Below, piece by piece: positions 41,708-51,093 of a DNA stretch of 64,000 nt. Positions within the stretch are counted from its first letter, which is position 1; every line of letters begins with the position of its first letter. The notes under the pieces were generated by a model that did no database searches, had not been told where the DNA came from, and saw nothing but the letters and a program-made list of their open reading frames with translations. The stretch is taken from assembly GCA_900545915.1 (NCBI GenBank), contig URAV01000014.1:17110-81109 (forward strand), written 5' to 3'. The translations under genes were made by a program, and so were the position numbers. Origin of the DNA: an uncultured Porphyromonadaceae bacterium. Its GTDB lineage: Bacteria > Bacteroidota > Bacteroidia > Bacteroidales > Coprobacteraceae.

Positions 41708-44587
41708 TTATTTCTTCTTTTTCCCGAATAGACGGAAAATTTCACCGATCCATAAGACTAATGATGTAGAGCCGATGATCAGTAACCAATCTTGCCATGA
41801 GAGAGGAACTGTACGAAATACGTCCCCTCCAAATGTGACGATAAAAAACTGTCCTATGATAATCAATAATGCAACAGTAATAAATCCTGTATCATGCAGT
41901 AATCTGTTAAAGGCCGATTTCCCGGTTGCAAAGGCTTTAGCATTAAATAGATTCCAGAATTGTAACATTACAAAAATAGTGAAGAAGCAAGCGAGGTCGT
42001 GACGGTTTATTTCTCCTTCTGCATTGGTGAAATAGTAGAGTAGTCCCATTAAAAATGCCACGAATGCCAATCCTATCCATAATATTTGATTTCTCATAGG
42101 AGGGGTAACGATAAATGCCTCGTTTTTGCGGGGTTTGTCTTTCATTACTTCTTTATTCGGCGGTAATGAAGCCAGGGCTCCGGCGGCAAAAGTGTCCATA
42201 ATGAGGTTGACCCATAGCATCTGAGTCACCGTGAGAGGCAATTCGTGACCGAAGATCGAACCTAAAAATACGATTACTAGTGCAACGACATTAATTGTAA
42301 GCTGGAATAAAAGAAAACGCTGGATATTTTGATATAAAGAACGTCCCCACATAACTGCTGTCGCAATACTTTTGAATGAGTCGTCCAGTAAAGTTATATC
42401 ACTGGCTTCTTTTGCAACAGAAGTACCAGTTCCCATAGATAACCCTACATTGGCATGGTTCAGAGCTGGAGCATCATTCGTTCCGTCTCCGGTTACGGCG
42501 ACAATTTGTCCGTCTTTTTGAAGCAGTTCTACCAATCGTTGTTTGTCCGTCGGACGTGCACGGCACATGACTTTTAATTTTTTTACTCGTTCGAAAGCTT
42601 CATTATCCGGCAATGCTTCGAAATCTGTACCGGTAATGATATTCTCATCCGTATCTTCCGGTTTCCAGATTCCGATCTGGCGGGCAATCTCCCGAGCTGT
42701 CGCAGTTGTATCTCCTGTAACGATTTTTACTTGAATACCTGCATTCAAACACTCGGCTACGGCAGCCGGAACATCTTCCCGAACAGGATCTGAGATTGCA
42801 ACGAATCCGAGAAATATGAGTCCGGTATCGGCTAATTCAGGAATAGGTAGCTTATTGTCCTCATTTATAATTTTATATGCAAACCCGAGAGTTCGCATAG
42901 CTTGATTTTGGTAAGCGAGCAGTTGTTCTTCTATTTGTCGTGTATATTCCGATACGGGTTTTTCTCCTTCCGAAGTTTCTACGGTCTTACATTTTGAAAG
43001 CACGATTTCCGGTGCGCCTTTCATATATAGCACTTTTTTCCCGATAAGAGGAGAATTTACGAGAGTTGCCATATATTTGCGTTCGGTAGAGAATGTCAGT
43101 TGTTTGTCGACATGGGCATTTTCGCGCAAGGGGGCATACTCTATACCTTTATTGTGCAGCCAGAGCAGCAGGGCGGCTTCGGTCGGGTTACCTATAGTCG
43201 ATACTTTTTGAGGATCTGAGTAATCTAAAAATGCTGTAGAGTTTGCGGCGATACCTTCTTTAATAAGATTGCTGGCAGTGTTGTCTGTCAGTTCCTGATT
43301 TTTCAAGGGAAAAAAGTTGCTTTGAAAAACCCGCATTTGGTTTTGGGTAAGAGTTCCGGTTTTGTCGGTACAAATAACGGTTGTTGCTCCCATTGTTTCG
43401 CAAGCGTGCATTTTGCGTACCAAATTATTGGTTTGCAACATTCGTCTCATACTGAGAGCCAGACTCAGTGTTACACTCATTGGTAAACCTTCAGGAACAG
43501 CTACGACAATTAATGTTACTGCAATCATAAAATATTGTAGTATTCTATTGGCTTCTTCAATATTGATCCATGAAGATGAGTTCAACGGATTTACACCGAA
43601 TAATACCCCTATACCACAGATTATAACAAAGATTATTGTACCGAATATAAACCATGTTAACCATCCGAAACGGTTAATACAACGGGGTAGGGACTTTTCT
43701 TTTCCTGCGAGGGAAAATGCATCGTATAGGATCGGAACCCAGACTTTGGATAAAGCTATGCCTCCCCCTGCCATAACAGCACCTAATAATCCGAATTGTC
43801 CCCATGTAATCGGGTGAGTTATCAGGTCTTTGATAAATAGAGTTCCAAAAGTAAGAATAGCTAAAGCAAAACCAGCAACACCGATAAATTTTGCCAGCCC
43901 GTTTAATTGACGGTTCAGTGGTGTTTCTTCTCCGCTGATTTCAGTCGCTTTTTCGGCTACTTGTCCGTATTGAGTGGCGTCTCCTACTTGCTTTACTTCC
44001 ATAATTCCATGTCCGTCAAGCACTTTTGTTCCCCTCATCACCCAGTTAGAGGGATAGGTTGCTTCTGAATCGAAATCTTCAGGATTCGTGGTTTTGTCGA
44101 TCATTAATTCTCCGGTAAGGCAAGATTCATCTATCTGGAGAGAAATGGCTTCGAGTAATTCTCCGTCTGCAGGAATTTCTTCTCCTGTTTCGAGTAAAAC
44201 TATATCTCCGACGACAATATCTTTTTTAGGAACTTCTTGAAGATTTCCGTTCCTGATTACTTTTATCATGACATCGTCGTTTACTTGATTCAGAATGTCG
44301 AATTTTTTGTTTGCATCCATTTCGAACCAAAACGCAACGCCGGTTGCTAAAAATATGGCACAAAATATTCCGATTGTTTCAGCATATTCGTTATGAATGA
44401 ACGAAATGCATAATGACAATAATGCTGCGATGAGTAAAATACGGATAATCGGATCTTGAAATTTTTCGAAAAAAAGTTTCCAAAGAGGAGTTTTTTGAGG
44501 TGGAGTAAGCAGATTGCTTCCGAATTTTTCCCTACTTTCCTTCACTTGTGCATCGGTAAGTCCGGAATAGTGTTGTTTAACGTCCAT
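41708..44587 (-). CDS. calcium-transporting P-type ATPase (PMCA/SERCA type)
   Basis: A 959-residue P2-type ATPase with about ten membrane segments. Visible are the actuator TGE loop (SCLTGELMIDK), the ion-site PEGLP (VAVPEGLPMSVTLSL), the phosphorylation site VICTDKTGTLTQNQM (Asp408), KGAPE and TGDGTNDAPAL. The PEGLP and phosphorylation sites fit Ca2+ pumps that expel Ca2+ from the cytoplasm. There is no N-terminal metal-binding domain. It is a single-gene unit, with the repeat copy G upstream. Confidence 0.92.
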   Translation of the reverse strand: MDVKQHYSGLTDAQVKESREKFGSNLLTPPQKTPLWKLFFEKFQDPIIRILLIAALLSLCISFIHNEYAETIGIFCAIFLATGVAFWFEMDANKKFDILNQVNDDVMIKVIRNGNLQEVPKKDIVVGDIVLLETGEEIPADGELLEAISLQIDESCLTGELMIDKTTNPEDFDSEATYPSNWVMRGTKVLDGHGIMEVKQVGDATQYGQVAEKATEISGEETPLNRQLNGLAKFIGVAGFALAILTFGTLFIKDLITHPITWGQFGLLGAVMAGGGIALSKVWVPILYDAFSLAGKEKSLPRCINRFGWLTWFIFGTIIFVIICGIGVLFGVNPLNSSSWINIEEANRILQYFMIAVTLIVVAVPEGLPMSVTLSLALSMRRMLQTNNLVRKMHACETMGATTVICTDKTGTLTQNQMRVFQSNFFPLKNQELTDNTASNLIKEGIAANSTAFLDYSDPQKVSTIGNPTEAALLLWLHNKGIEYAPLRENAHVDKQLTFSTERKYMATLVNSPLIGKKVLYMKGAPEIVLSKCKTVETSEGEKPVSEYTRQIEEQLLAYQNQAMRTLGFAYKIINEDNKLPIPELADTGLIFLGFVAISDPVREDVPAAVAECLNAGIQVKIVTGDTTATAREIARQIGIWKPEDTDENIITGTDFEALPDNEAFERVKKLKVMCRARPTDKQRLVELLQKDGQIVAVTGDGTNDAPALNHANVGLSMGTGTSVAKEASDITLLDDSFKSIATAVMWGRSLYQNIQRFLLFQLTINVVALVIVFLGSIFGHELPLTVTQMLWVNLIMDTFAAGALASLPPNKEVMKDKPRKNEAFIVTPPMRNQILWIGLAFVAFLMGLLYYFTNAEGEINRHDLACFFTIFVMLQFWNLFNAKAFATGKSAFNRLLHDTGFITVALLIIIGQFFIVTFGGDVFRTVPLSWQDWLLIIGSTSLVLWIGEIFRLFGKKKK

Positions 44588-44654
44588 TGTTTGATAGTTT
44601 AATATAAATAATTTATCGGGTACGAATATAACATTTTAAAATGGAATAGAGTTA

Positions 44655-44828
44655 GAGTCAGTTTAAATTTTACTCGGGGCAGATTTGAGAGTTTCTTTCG
44701 GAGATGTTTCGTCGCTTTTAACGAGGATGATAGCGAGTATCTGACAAGTGAAAACGGGGAAACAGACTGGAAGAAATTACAAAAATAACCTGATAATATA
44801 TTTTTATCGGAAAATTTAAAACGGCCTC
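44655..44828. repeat. palindromic intergenic repeat, copy G
   Basis: GAGTCAGTTTAAATTTT to AAAATTTAAAACGGCCTC, with TTA on both sides, the clearest sign of a 3-bp target duplication. The inner part GATAGCGAGTATCTGAC matches the family core. It lies 67 bases upstream of the Ca2+ ATPase start. Confidence 0.78.
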
Positions 44829-45123
44829 TTATCGTATTGTTTTCAGTCGTCTGTTTCGGCTGCAATGAAAAGTTTCTACTTCTTTTATTTCTTTTAAGAT
44901 TTTGGATAAACCTACTATTACGGCATTCTTAAACGATTCGGAAGATTTTTTTATTCTGTTTCGAATGAAATTTCAAATAAATTCTATATCGAAAGGTTCA
45001 CATTATGACGGTGTATAATAATGAAAGTTGAGAAGGTAACATAATTATTAATTTAGATCAAATGTAATAGCGTATTAATAGCAAATTAAATATTAAACAG
45101 GTTGATTACTATACTATTATAAA
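44829..45123. other. gene-free AT-rich stretch
   Basis: No open frame with coding character, RNA gene or repeat is seen here. It lies between repeat copy G and the candidate small RNA terminator. Confidence 0.5.
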
Positions 45124-45214
45124 TAAAAAAAGAGGCTTTTTCTCAAAAGTCCCTTTTTAAAGGTTTTCAATAGGTATTAATTTTTTAAGGTAAAAAAGAT
45201 TGTTCTAGGTTAAT
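45124..45214 (-). ncRNA. candidate small RNA downstream of glgB
   Basis: On the minus strand a near-ideal promoter (TTTG, 19 bases, CATCTTTG; 45220-45250) starts transcription near 45214. A hairpin AAAGGGACTTTT / AAAAGCCTCTTT with TTTTTTT ends it near 45124, giving a ~90-nt RNA. There is no start codon with a ribosome site and no frame of use inside. It lies about 170 bases past the glgB stop, on the same strand. Alternative: the hairpin is just the distant glgB terminator. Confidence 0.55.
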
Positions 45215-45219
45215 GCATG

Positions 45220-45250
45220 CAAAGATGTACTTTTTCCTGAATCTCGCAAA
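45220..45250 (-). promoter_or_regulatory. promoter of the candidate small RNA
   Basis: On the minus strand TTTG (45247-45250) is separated by exactly 19 bases from CATCTTTG (45220-45227). This fits the Bacteroidetes consensus except C for T at the first -7 base. Confidence 0.6.
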
Positions 45251-45384
45251 AAAAATATATATGTTATATAACCTATTTTTAAGTGTCTTTTGTACAATTA
45301 TATATAATTAATTTTCTGTATTTTAGTGTTATATATATAAAAATTTATATCCTTATAGCGATTAAAATTTTGCTTAAAAACGAA

Positions 45385-47397
45385 TTATTTTTTCTTTTGA
45401 AGCTTTAAAACTTGTGCAGATCGGGCTGGTAGATACAATTTCAGCCACTCTTTCTTTTCCTTTTTATATAAAGGATCGGGAATAGAAAAATGCTCGATTG
45501 ATTCGTCAATCAATCCATATCCTCCGAATGTATAAGAATCGGTATTCAATATGGTTTTATAGCTGCCTTTGGGTGCTAAGATACCGTAATCGGTAAAGGA
45601 TTTGAACGGATGGAAATTGAATATAAATAATAGATCTTTTCGTATGAATGCTAAAATCTGATCTCCTCCGTTGTCCCATAATTTGGTTATGGGACTTTGT
45701 TCAAAATGTTTTACATCTTTTACCAATTTGATCATTGCCTCGTCGAAGTTTCCTAAATATTCGTATTTAAGATCTTTTCTATCGACAAGACTCCATTGTC
45801 TGCGGGCATATTTGTAAGACCAACCGTTACCTTCTCTCGGAAAATCGATCCATTCGGGATGACCGAATTCGTTACCCATAAAATTCAGATAGCCTCCATT
45901 GATAGTCGATAAAGTGACCAGCCGTATCATTTTGTGCAGAGACATTCCTCGATCAACGGTCATGTTGTCATCATTTTTCATCATGTGCCAATACATTTGA
46001 TCATCGATAAGTCTGAAAATAATTGTTTTATCTCCGACAAGAGCTTGATCGTGACTTTCAGCATAATTAATGGTTTTTTCATCAGACCGTCGATTGGTCA
46101 ATTCCCAAAAAATTGCAGAAGGATTCCATTCTTCATCTTTCTTTTCTTTGATTATTTTAATCCAGAAATCGGGAATCCCCATAGCCATACGATAATCGAA
46201 TCCGATACCGCCATCTTCTGTTTTAGCGGCAAGCCCCGGCATTCCACTCATCTCTTCGGCAATCGTTATTGCATGAGGATTGACTTCATGAATTAATTTA
46301 TTTGCCAAAGTAAGATACGTGATTGCATTTTCGTCTTGTCCTCCGTCGTAATAATCATTATAACTGCCAAAAGCTTTTCCTAATCCGTGATCATAATAAA
46401 GCATCGAGGTGACGCCGTCGAAACGGAAACCGTCGAATTTGAATTCTTCAAGCCAATATTTGCAGTTGGATAATAAAAAGTGAATTACTTCATTTTTTCC
46501 ATAGTCAAAACAAAGAGAATCCCATGCAGGGTGTTCTCTTCTGTGATCTCCGTAGAAAAATTGGTTGTAAGAACCATCGAAACGTCCTAATCCTTCGACT
46601 TCATTTTTTACCGCATGAGAATGTACTATATCCATGATTACGGCTATGCCCAAAGCATGAGCTTCGTCGATTAACTGTTTCAGTTCGTCAGGTGTCCCGA
46701 AACGGGAAGAGGGAGCGAAAAAACTTGAAACGTGATACCCGAAAGATCCGTAATAAGGATGTTCCTGAATAGCCATAATTTGTATGGCATTGTATCCGTC
46801 TTTTGCGATGCGGGGGAGAATTTTTTCTCTGAATTCGTTGTAATTACCTATCCGCTCCTCTTCTTGGGCCATACCTATATGGCACTCATAAATCAGTAAA
46901 GGAGAGATTTGGGGTTTGAATTTTTTTTTCTTGAATTTATAAGGTATCTGAGGTGCCCATACTTGAGCAGAAAATATGTAAGTCTTTTCATCTTGGACGA
47001 CCCGAGTTGCCCATGCAGGTATGCGTTCACCATGACCGCCATTCCAGTGCATCGATAATTTATATAAGTCGAGGTGTTTTATTTCTCCGGTTTTTAGTTT
47101 AAGCTCCCATACGCCGTTTTTCAGTTTTGAAAAGCGATATTTAGTATTCTCTTTCCATTCCGAAAAATTTCCGATCAAGAAAATATCTGTTGCATTAGGA
47201 GCCCATTCTCGTATGACCCAACCTTGCTCTGTTTTGTGAAGCCCGAAATATAAGTATCCGTCTGCGAAATCAGATAAAGATTTGCCTTTTCCGGTCAGTT
47301 CTTTTTCTTTGGAAACCGAGAGTTGAAATCGATGTTCGATAGCCGTTTTATAAGGTTCGAGCCAAGGATCGTTTTTTATTAAATTGAGAGAATCCAT
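45385..47397 (-). CDS. glgB: 1,4-alpha-glucan branching enzyme
   Basis: A 670-residue protein. An N-terminal CBM48-like domain (LYFGLHKTEQGWVIREWAPNATDIFLIGNFSEW) precedes a GH13 barrel with DIVHSHA, DGFRFDGVTSMLYYDHG (nucleophile Asp327), ITIAEEMSGMPGLA (acid/base Glu381) and NYAESHDQAL. The size and the DGVTSMLYYDHG form resemble eukaryotic branching enzymes, as is usual in Bacteroidetes. It makes alpha-1,6 branches in glycogen in the cytoplasm. It is not next to other glycogen genes here. Confidence 0.94.
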   Translation of the reverse strand: MDSLNLIKNDPWLEPYKTAIEHRFQLSVSKEKELTGKGKSLSDFADGYLYFGLHKTEQGWVIREWAPNATDIFLIGNFSEWKENTKYRFSKLKNGVWELKLKTGEIKHLDLYKLSMHWNGGHGERIPAWATRVVQDEKTYIFSAQVWAPQIPYKFKKKKFKPQISPLLIYECHIGMAQEEERIGNYNEFREKILPRIAKDGYNAIQIMAIQEHPYYGSFGYHVSSFFAPSSRFGTPDELKQLIDEAHALGIAVIMDIVHSHAVKNEVEGLGRFDGSYNQFFYGDHRREHPAWDSLCFDYGKNEVIHFLLSNCKYWLEEFKFDGFRFDGVTSMLYYDHGLGKAFGSYNDYYDGGQDENAITYLTLANKLIHEVNPHAITIAEEMSGMPGLAAKTEDGGIGFDYRMAMGIPDFWIKIIKEKKDEEWNPSAIFWELTNRRSDEKTINYAESHDQALVGDKTIIFRLIDDQMYWHMMKNDDNMTVDRGMSLHKMIRLVTLSTINGGYLNFMGNEFGHPEWIDFPREGNGWSYKYARRQWSLVDRKDLKYEYLGNFDEAMIKLVKDVKHFEQSPITKLWDNGGDQILAFIRKDLLFIFNFHPFKSFTDYGILAPKGSYKTILNTDSYTFGGYGLIDESIEHFSIPDPLYKKEKKEWLKLYLPARSAQVLKLQKKK

Positions 47398-47509
47398 AAT
47401 ATCTTGTATCTTAAAGTGGTAGATAGAATAAAGTCGCTGGGGAATCGGTAAAATATCGGTATTACGAAGGGTAGATAAAACGTAATGTCGATTTTTGGTA
47501 ATTAACTCA

Positions 47510-47679
47510 GAGCCTGTTTTTAATTTCCTGTTAAAATCTATTCGGTTATCTTTAAATTTTCTTTCGGTCTGTTTTTCTGTTTTTATTTATCAGATAGTCT
47601 GCTATCCTCCTCATAAAAACAAGAAAACATTTTCAAAAGCGATACTCAAAGCCGATCCGGATAAAATTTAAACAGGCTT
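47510..47679. repeat. palindromic intergenic repeat, copy H
   Basis: GAGCCTGTTTTTAATTTCC to GATAAAATTTAAACAGGCTTA; inner part TCAGATAGTCTGCTATCC. Same orientation as copy A. It fills most of the 336-base gap between glgB and the YhcH-like gene; nothing else is seen there. Confidence 0.75.
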
Positions 47680-47733
47680 AATACCTGTAATCCGGACGTC
47701 GTTAATTCGGGATATTGTCTTGCGTTTCGGTAT

Positions 47734-48180
47734 TTATACACGTACTTTAACGATAACTTTTTTGAAGTTTCCTTCGGCGATACCGGGAGCATGCCCGTCT
47801 TCAGGAAAGAATATGGCAAATTCTCCGGGCTGCACCTGTATATAAGTAGTCGGAGTGTCAGCGAAGAATGTTATGTCTTTTTCCTCATTATAAGGTTGTG
47901 TTATCTTTTTCAATTCTTTTGTCGCTTTCCAGCCCATTGTTTCAGTTGCGGTCAAAGGCATCTGTATGTCGATATATTTATTGTGAGTTTCCATTTTAGC
48001 AGCATCTTTGCTTTTTCCCGCAGGTTCTGCTATGGAAACATATAAATCATCTCCGTTGAGAACTATTTTCCCGGCTTCTTTGGTAGAAAAATCGGTCGAT
48101 TTTAGAAAATCGAATGCTTTTTTAAATAACGGGTGCAACTGTTCGATCGAAGCGGAGTTGCTAAGAGAATCTAAGATCAT
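47734..48180 (-). CDS. YhcH/YjgK/YiaL (NanQ-like) family protein
   Basis: A 148-residue protein with the whole-length DUF386 pattern: KIVLNGDDLYVSIAEPAGKSKDAAKMETHNKYIDIQMPLTATETMGW, then FAIFFPEDGHAPGIAEGNFKKVIVKV, a cupin-like fold with His ligands. Relatives are the sugar anomerase NanQ and the EbgC beta subunit. A sugar mutarotase role is likely; the substrate is not set by context. It stands alone between repeat copies. Confidence 0.85.
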   Translation of the reverse strand: MILDSLSNSASIEQLHPLFKKAFDFLKSTDFSTKEAGKIVLNGDDLYVSIAEPAGKSKDAAKMETHNKYIDIQMPLTATETMGWKATKELKKITQPYNEEKDITFFADTPTTYIQVQPGEFAIFFPEDGHAPGIAEGNFKKVIVKVRV

Positions 48181-48231
48181 GATGTTTGTTTTTTTAATGT
48201 CTTAATTTAGTAACCGGACATCTTGTTTTTA

Positions 48232-48393
48232 GAGTTTGTTTCAATTTTCCCAGAATACATTTTCAGCCTTTTGAGTTTCCTCCCGGTTTTTCTCCATTCC
48301 CGTACACCATATTCTGTTATGTCTTATTCGGAACAGAGAAGTATCTTTGGAAACAACTCTCAAAGAATGTCTGTACAAAATTTGAACAGGCTC
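48232..48393. repeat. palindromic intergenic repeat, copy I
   Basis: GAGTTTGTTTCAATTTTCC to AAAATTTGAACAGGCTC, a diverged copy; the Tail segment AACTCTCAAAGAATGTCTG is as in copy E. It lies upstream of the YhcH-like gene. Confidence 0.68.
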
Positions 48394-48489
48394 TTGAATG
48401 TCCGTAGTTATGCAAATTTATAAAAATATTTGAGATAAGCATTATCTTTTCAAATCTTTTATTATCCGTGTATCAAGGAAATCGTTTAA

Positions 48490-48532
48490 GAGCCTGTTTA
48501 AATTTTCCGAGAAAGTAATTTAAACAGATTTT
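48490..48532. repeat. 43-bp mini-copy of the palindromic repeat
   Basis: GAGCCTGTTTAAATTTTCC and AATTTAAACAGATTT are joined by only a few bases, an internal deletion that leaves just the two ends. Flanked by TAA on the left. The remaining part of 48181-48612 holds the fucosidase promoter. Confidence 0.62.
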
Positions 48533-48560
48533 GAAATGGATAAATAAGGTCGATACTTTA

Positions 48561-48589
48561 TTGTCATTTAAAATGTTTTATTAATTTTG
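48561..48589 (+). promoter_or_regulatory. promoter of GH29 fucosidase gene
   Basis: TTG (48561-48563), an 18-base spacer, then TAATTTTG (48582-48589). Transcription would start at or just past the ATG at 48592, so translation should start at 48613. Confidence 0.6.
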
Positions 48590-48612
48590 TAATGAATAAA
48601 ATTACTAATACT

Positions 48613-49905
48613 ATGAAAAATAAATTGTTATGCTTTTGCCTCGTTTTATTAGTCTCTTCTGTTTATGCACAAATGGACTATCAACCTTCTTCAGGAAATC
48701 TTGAGGCTCGAGAAGAATTTCGAGATAATAAATTCGGTATTTTTGTTCATTATGGTATTTACAGTATGTTGGCCAATGGAGAGTGGGTTTTGGAAAACGA
48801 AAAGTTGAGACAGTCGGAGTATGCCAAGTTGGCGGGGGGATTCTGCCCTTCTCGTTTTGACGCAGCTCAATGGGTTTCTGCATTTAAGGCATCAGGTGCG
48901 AAGTATGTTTGTTTTACAACTCGACATCATGACGGATTTTCGATGTTCGATACCAAGTTCAGCGATTATAATATTGTAAAAGCAACTCCCTTTAAACGGG
49001 ATATTGTTAAAGAGTTGGCCGATGAGTGTCATAAGCAGGGGCTGAAGATACATTTTTATTATTCTCATGCCGATTGGGGACGTGAGGATTATCCAGTAGG
49101 GAGTACCGGCAAAAATACAGGACGTCGGATGAAAGAAAATTGGGATTCGTATTATAAATTTATGAATAACCAATTGACGGAATTGCTTACAAATTATGGA
49201 CAGGTAGGGGCGATTTGGTTTGATGGGCATTGGGATCAGGATAAAGATTTTGATTGGCGTCTCCCCGAACAATATAATTTGATTCATCGCTTGCAACCGG
49301 ACTGTCTGATCGGGAATAATCACCATCTTGCTCCGATAAAAGGTGAGGATATTCAGATTTTTGAAAGAGATTTACCGGGTGAAAACAAAGCTGGATTCTC
49401 GTCCGGTCAGCCTGTCGCTTCATTGCCTCTTGAAACTTGTGAAACGATGAATTCCACTTGGGGTTACAATATAAAGGATGATAATTACAAATCTGTTGAG
49501 ACGCTTATACACCTTTTAGTTAAGGCTGCCGGGAAAAATGCGAATTTGCTTTTGAATGTCGGTCCGCAACCGGATGGAAAACTTCCGGTTGCTACGGTAG
49601 AGCGATTGAAAGGGATCGGAGATTGGATGCGAATATACGGAGAGACGTTATACGGTACACGAGGAGGAATTGTGAGAGATTGGGGTGTTACGACGAAAAA
49701 GAAAGATAAATTATACGTGCATATTCTGGATTGGAAGGATAAGGTGCTTTTTCTTCCGGTTACGGATGTGGCAATAAAGAAGGCGTTTGTGTTTAAAGAC
49801 AAGTCTAAATTGTCATTTATTCAGAATAAACAGGGAGTGATTTTGCAGTTACCTGAGTTGCCTTCGGAAATTGATTATATTGTAGAGCTTCAGCTGAAGG
49901 ATTGA
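48613..49905 (+). CDS. exported GH29 alpha-L-fucosidase
   Basis: From the ATG at 48613 the protein has 430 residues with a signal peptide MKNKLLCFCLVLLVSSVYAQ. GH29 sequence includes KFGIFVHYGIYSML, YVCFTTRHHDGFSMFDTKFSDYN and the nucleophile region GAIWFDGHWD (Asp204). It releases L-fucose from glycans in the periplasm, as when gut Bacteroidales feed on mucin or milk sugars. An ATG at 48592 is too near the -7 box to be the start. It is not in a polysaccharide utilisation locus. Confidence 0.9.
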   Translation: MKNKLLCFCLVLLVSSVYAQMDYQPSSGNLEAREEFRDNKFGIFVHYGIYSMLANGEWVLENEKLRQSEYAKLAGGFCPSRFDAAQWVSAFKASGAKYVCFTTRHHDGFSMFDTKFSDYNIVKATPFKRDIVKELADECHKQGLKIHFYYSHADWGREDYPVGSTGKNTGRRMKENWDSYYKFMNNQLTELLTNYGQVGAIWFDGHWDQDKDFDWRLPEQYNLIHRLQPDCLIGNNHHLAPIKGEDIQIFERDLPGENKAGFSSGQPVASLPLETCETMNSTWGYNIKDDNYKSVETLIHLLVKAAGKNANLLLNVGPQPDGKLPVATVERLKGIGDWMRIYGETLYGTRGGIVRDWGVTTKKKDKLYVHILDWKDKVLFLPVTDVAIKKAFVFKDKSKLSFIQNKQGVILQLPELPSEIDYIVELQLKD

Positions 49906-49920
49906 TGTATTATTTTTTAG

Positions 49921-49957
49921 GACTTGTCTGAATTTACTCATCAGGAAATTCAGACGA
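49921..49957. repeat. short hairpin, probable mini-copy of the palindromic repeat
   Basis: GTCTGAATTT / AAATTCAGAC with a ten-base loop (49926-49955), 16 bases after the fucosidase stop. The ends resemble the GACCTGTCTGAATTTT start of copy E. It may double as the fucosidase terminator. Confidence 0.5.
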
Positions 49958-50124
49958 ACTATATAAATATGTACTTAAAAAGAGGACAAAAAAGATGACA
50001 AGTGAGCTTTCAGGTTCTTGCTTGCCGTGAGCTGTTTCTTCAGCTGTCTGATGATCGTCTTCTACTGTTTCAAGAGCATGACGGTTTCAGAAGTCATCTT
50101 GTAAACGGGAGGATTGTGGCTATC

Positions 50125-50771
50125 TTAAAGTTTCGGTTTTTTTTGATATGCATATACTTTTACCGGGATTTCGGTTTTTATTCCTGATTTTAGAACAATA
50201 TCTTTAGATCCGTATACGTTTTGATCTTCGGATGATAAGTATATTGTTCCTTCGAAATCCAGTGAAGAATGTAGACTTACTGTTACATAAATATCCGTAT
50301 CAGTAGCCGGTTCTATGGATACGTCGAGATTTTGGTATCCCGGGTTTTCAGGATGATATTCTCATTGCGAACCTCTCTGATATATTGTGTGTATGCATTT
50401 AAGTATTCTTGCAATGCTTCGGGTATTTTTTCTGTATCGAAAGATTGCTCAAAGGAATATCCTATGATGGATGAAATTTTATCGTCACCGGCAATAATTA
50501 CAAATCCGTTTTGATATCGAGGGGTGAATATATAAAATTCCGGATCGTTTTCTACCGATCGTACACGGTTGTTGGTAATTGTTTGTTGAGGGGTATAGAC
50601 CAAATCTATTAAAATAGCTTCATTTTTATTTGTTGTTCGGTTTTTCTTATAGAAAGAGTTATTTTGAAAAAAATCGGATGCAATGTTTTGTGCTTGTTTT
50701 AAAGTGACAGGAGCAGAATATGAGTAAAGTATTGTAAGTGAGAAAAAAAGAAAAAAAATGAAGTGTCTCAT
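50125..50771 (-). pseudogene. C10 (streptopain-like) protease remnant with internal deletion
   Basis: On the minus strand a frame of 152 codons starts at 50771 with a signal peptide (MRHFIFFLFFSLTILYSYSA) and a Spi-type propeptide (LKQAQNIASDFFQNN ... FYIFTPRYQNGFVIIAGDDKISSIIGYS). It stops at 50313. In another frame, overlapping by a few codons, the sequence goes on as GYQNLDVSIEPATDTDIYVTVSLHSSLDFEGTIYL to a stop at 50125, a C-terminal beta domain. The catalytic domain with Cys and His, ~250-300 residues in intact C10 proteases, is missing. So this is a gene with a large internal deletion and frameshift. No activity is expected. Confidence 0.75.
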
Positions 50772-51093
50772 ACGAAAAAGTTATTAGTTTAAAAATTCTA
50801 TTTTCACAAAAATAAAATAGTTTTTAAAATTTATTTTGTTATTATATATAGATGAGTCATATATTATTTATATAAATCTTTTTATCGATTATTTTTCAAC
50901 ATAATAAACCATTTTATTCTTTTTTAGTCTGTATTTAATGTGAATGTAATTCGTTGATTAAGCTGTTCCATATTATTTTGAAACAATTATTTTATTCTGT
51001 GAAAATATAGGATAGTGTAACATCTCATTTCTATAAAATGCAATATTTCTTTGTCAGCGGCTATTATTTTGTCTAACTATTAAATATAAATTT
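50772..51093. other. gene-free AT-rich stretch
   Basis: 322 bases with no coding frame, RNA gene or family repeat. It should carry the promoter of the acyltransferase at 51094, but no clear TAnnTTTG box could be set. Confidence 0.5.

Noticed and set aside
48223..48423. 66-codon frame upstream of the fucosidase
   Set aside because: It is within repeat copy I and has no family resemblance.
50002..50187. 61-codon plus-strand frame
   Set aside because: It overlaps the C-terminal part of the protease pseudogene on the other strand and has no ribosome site or family match.
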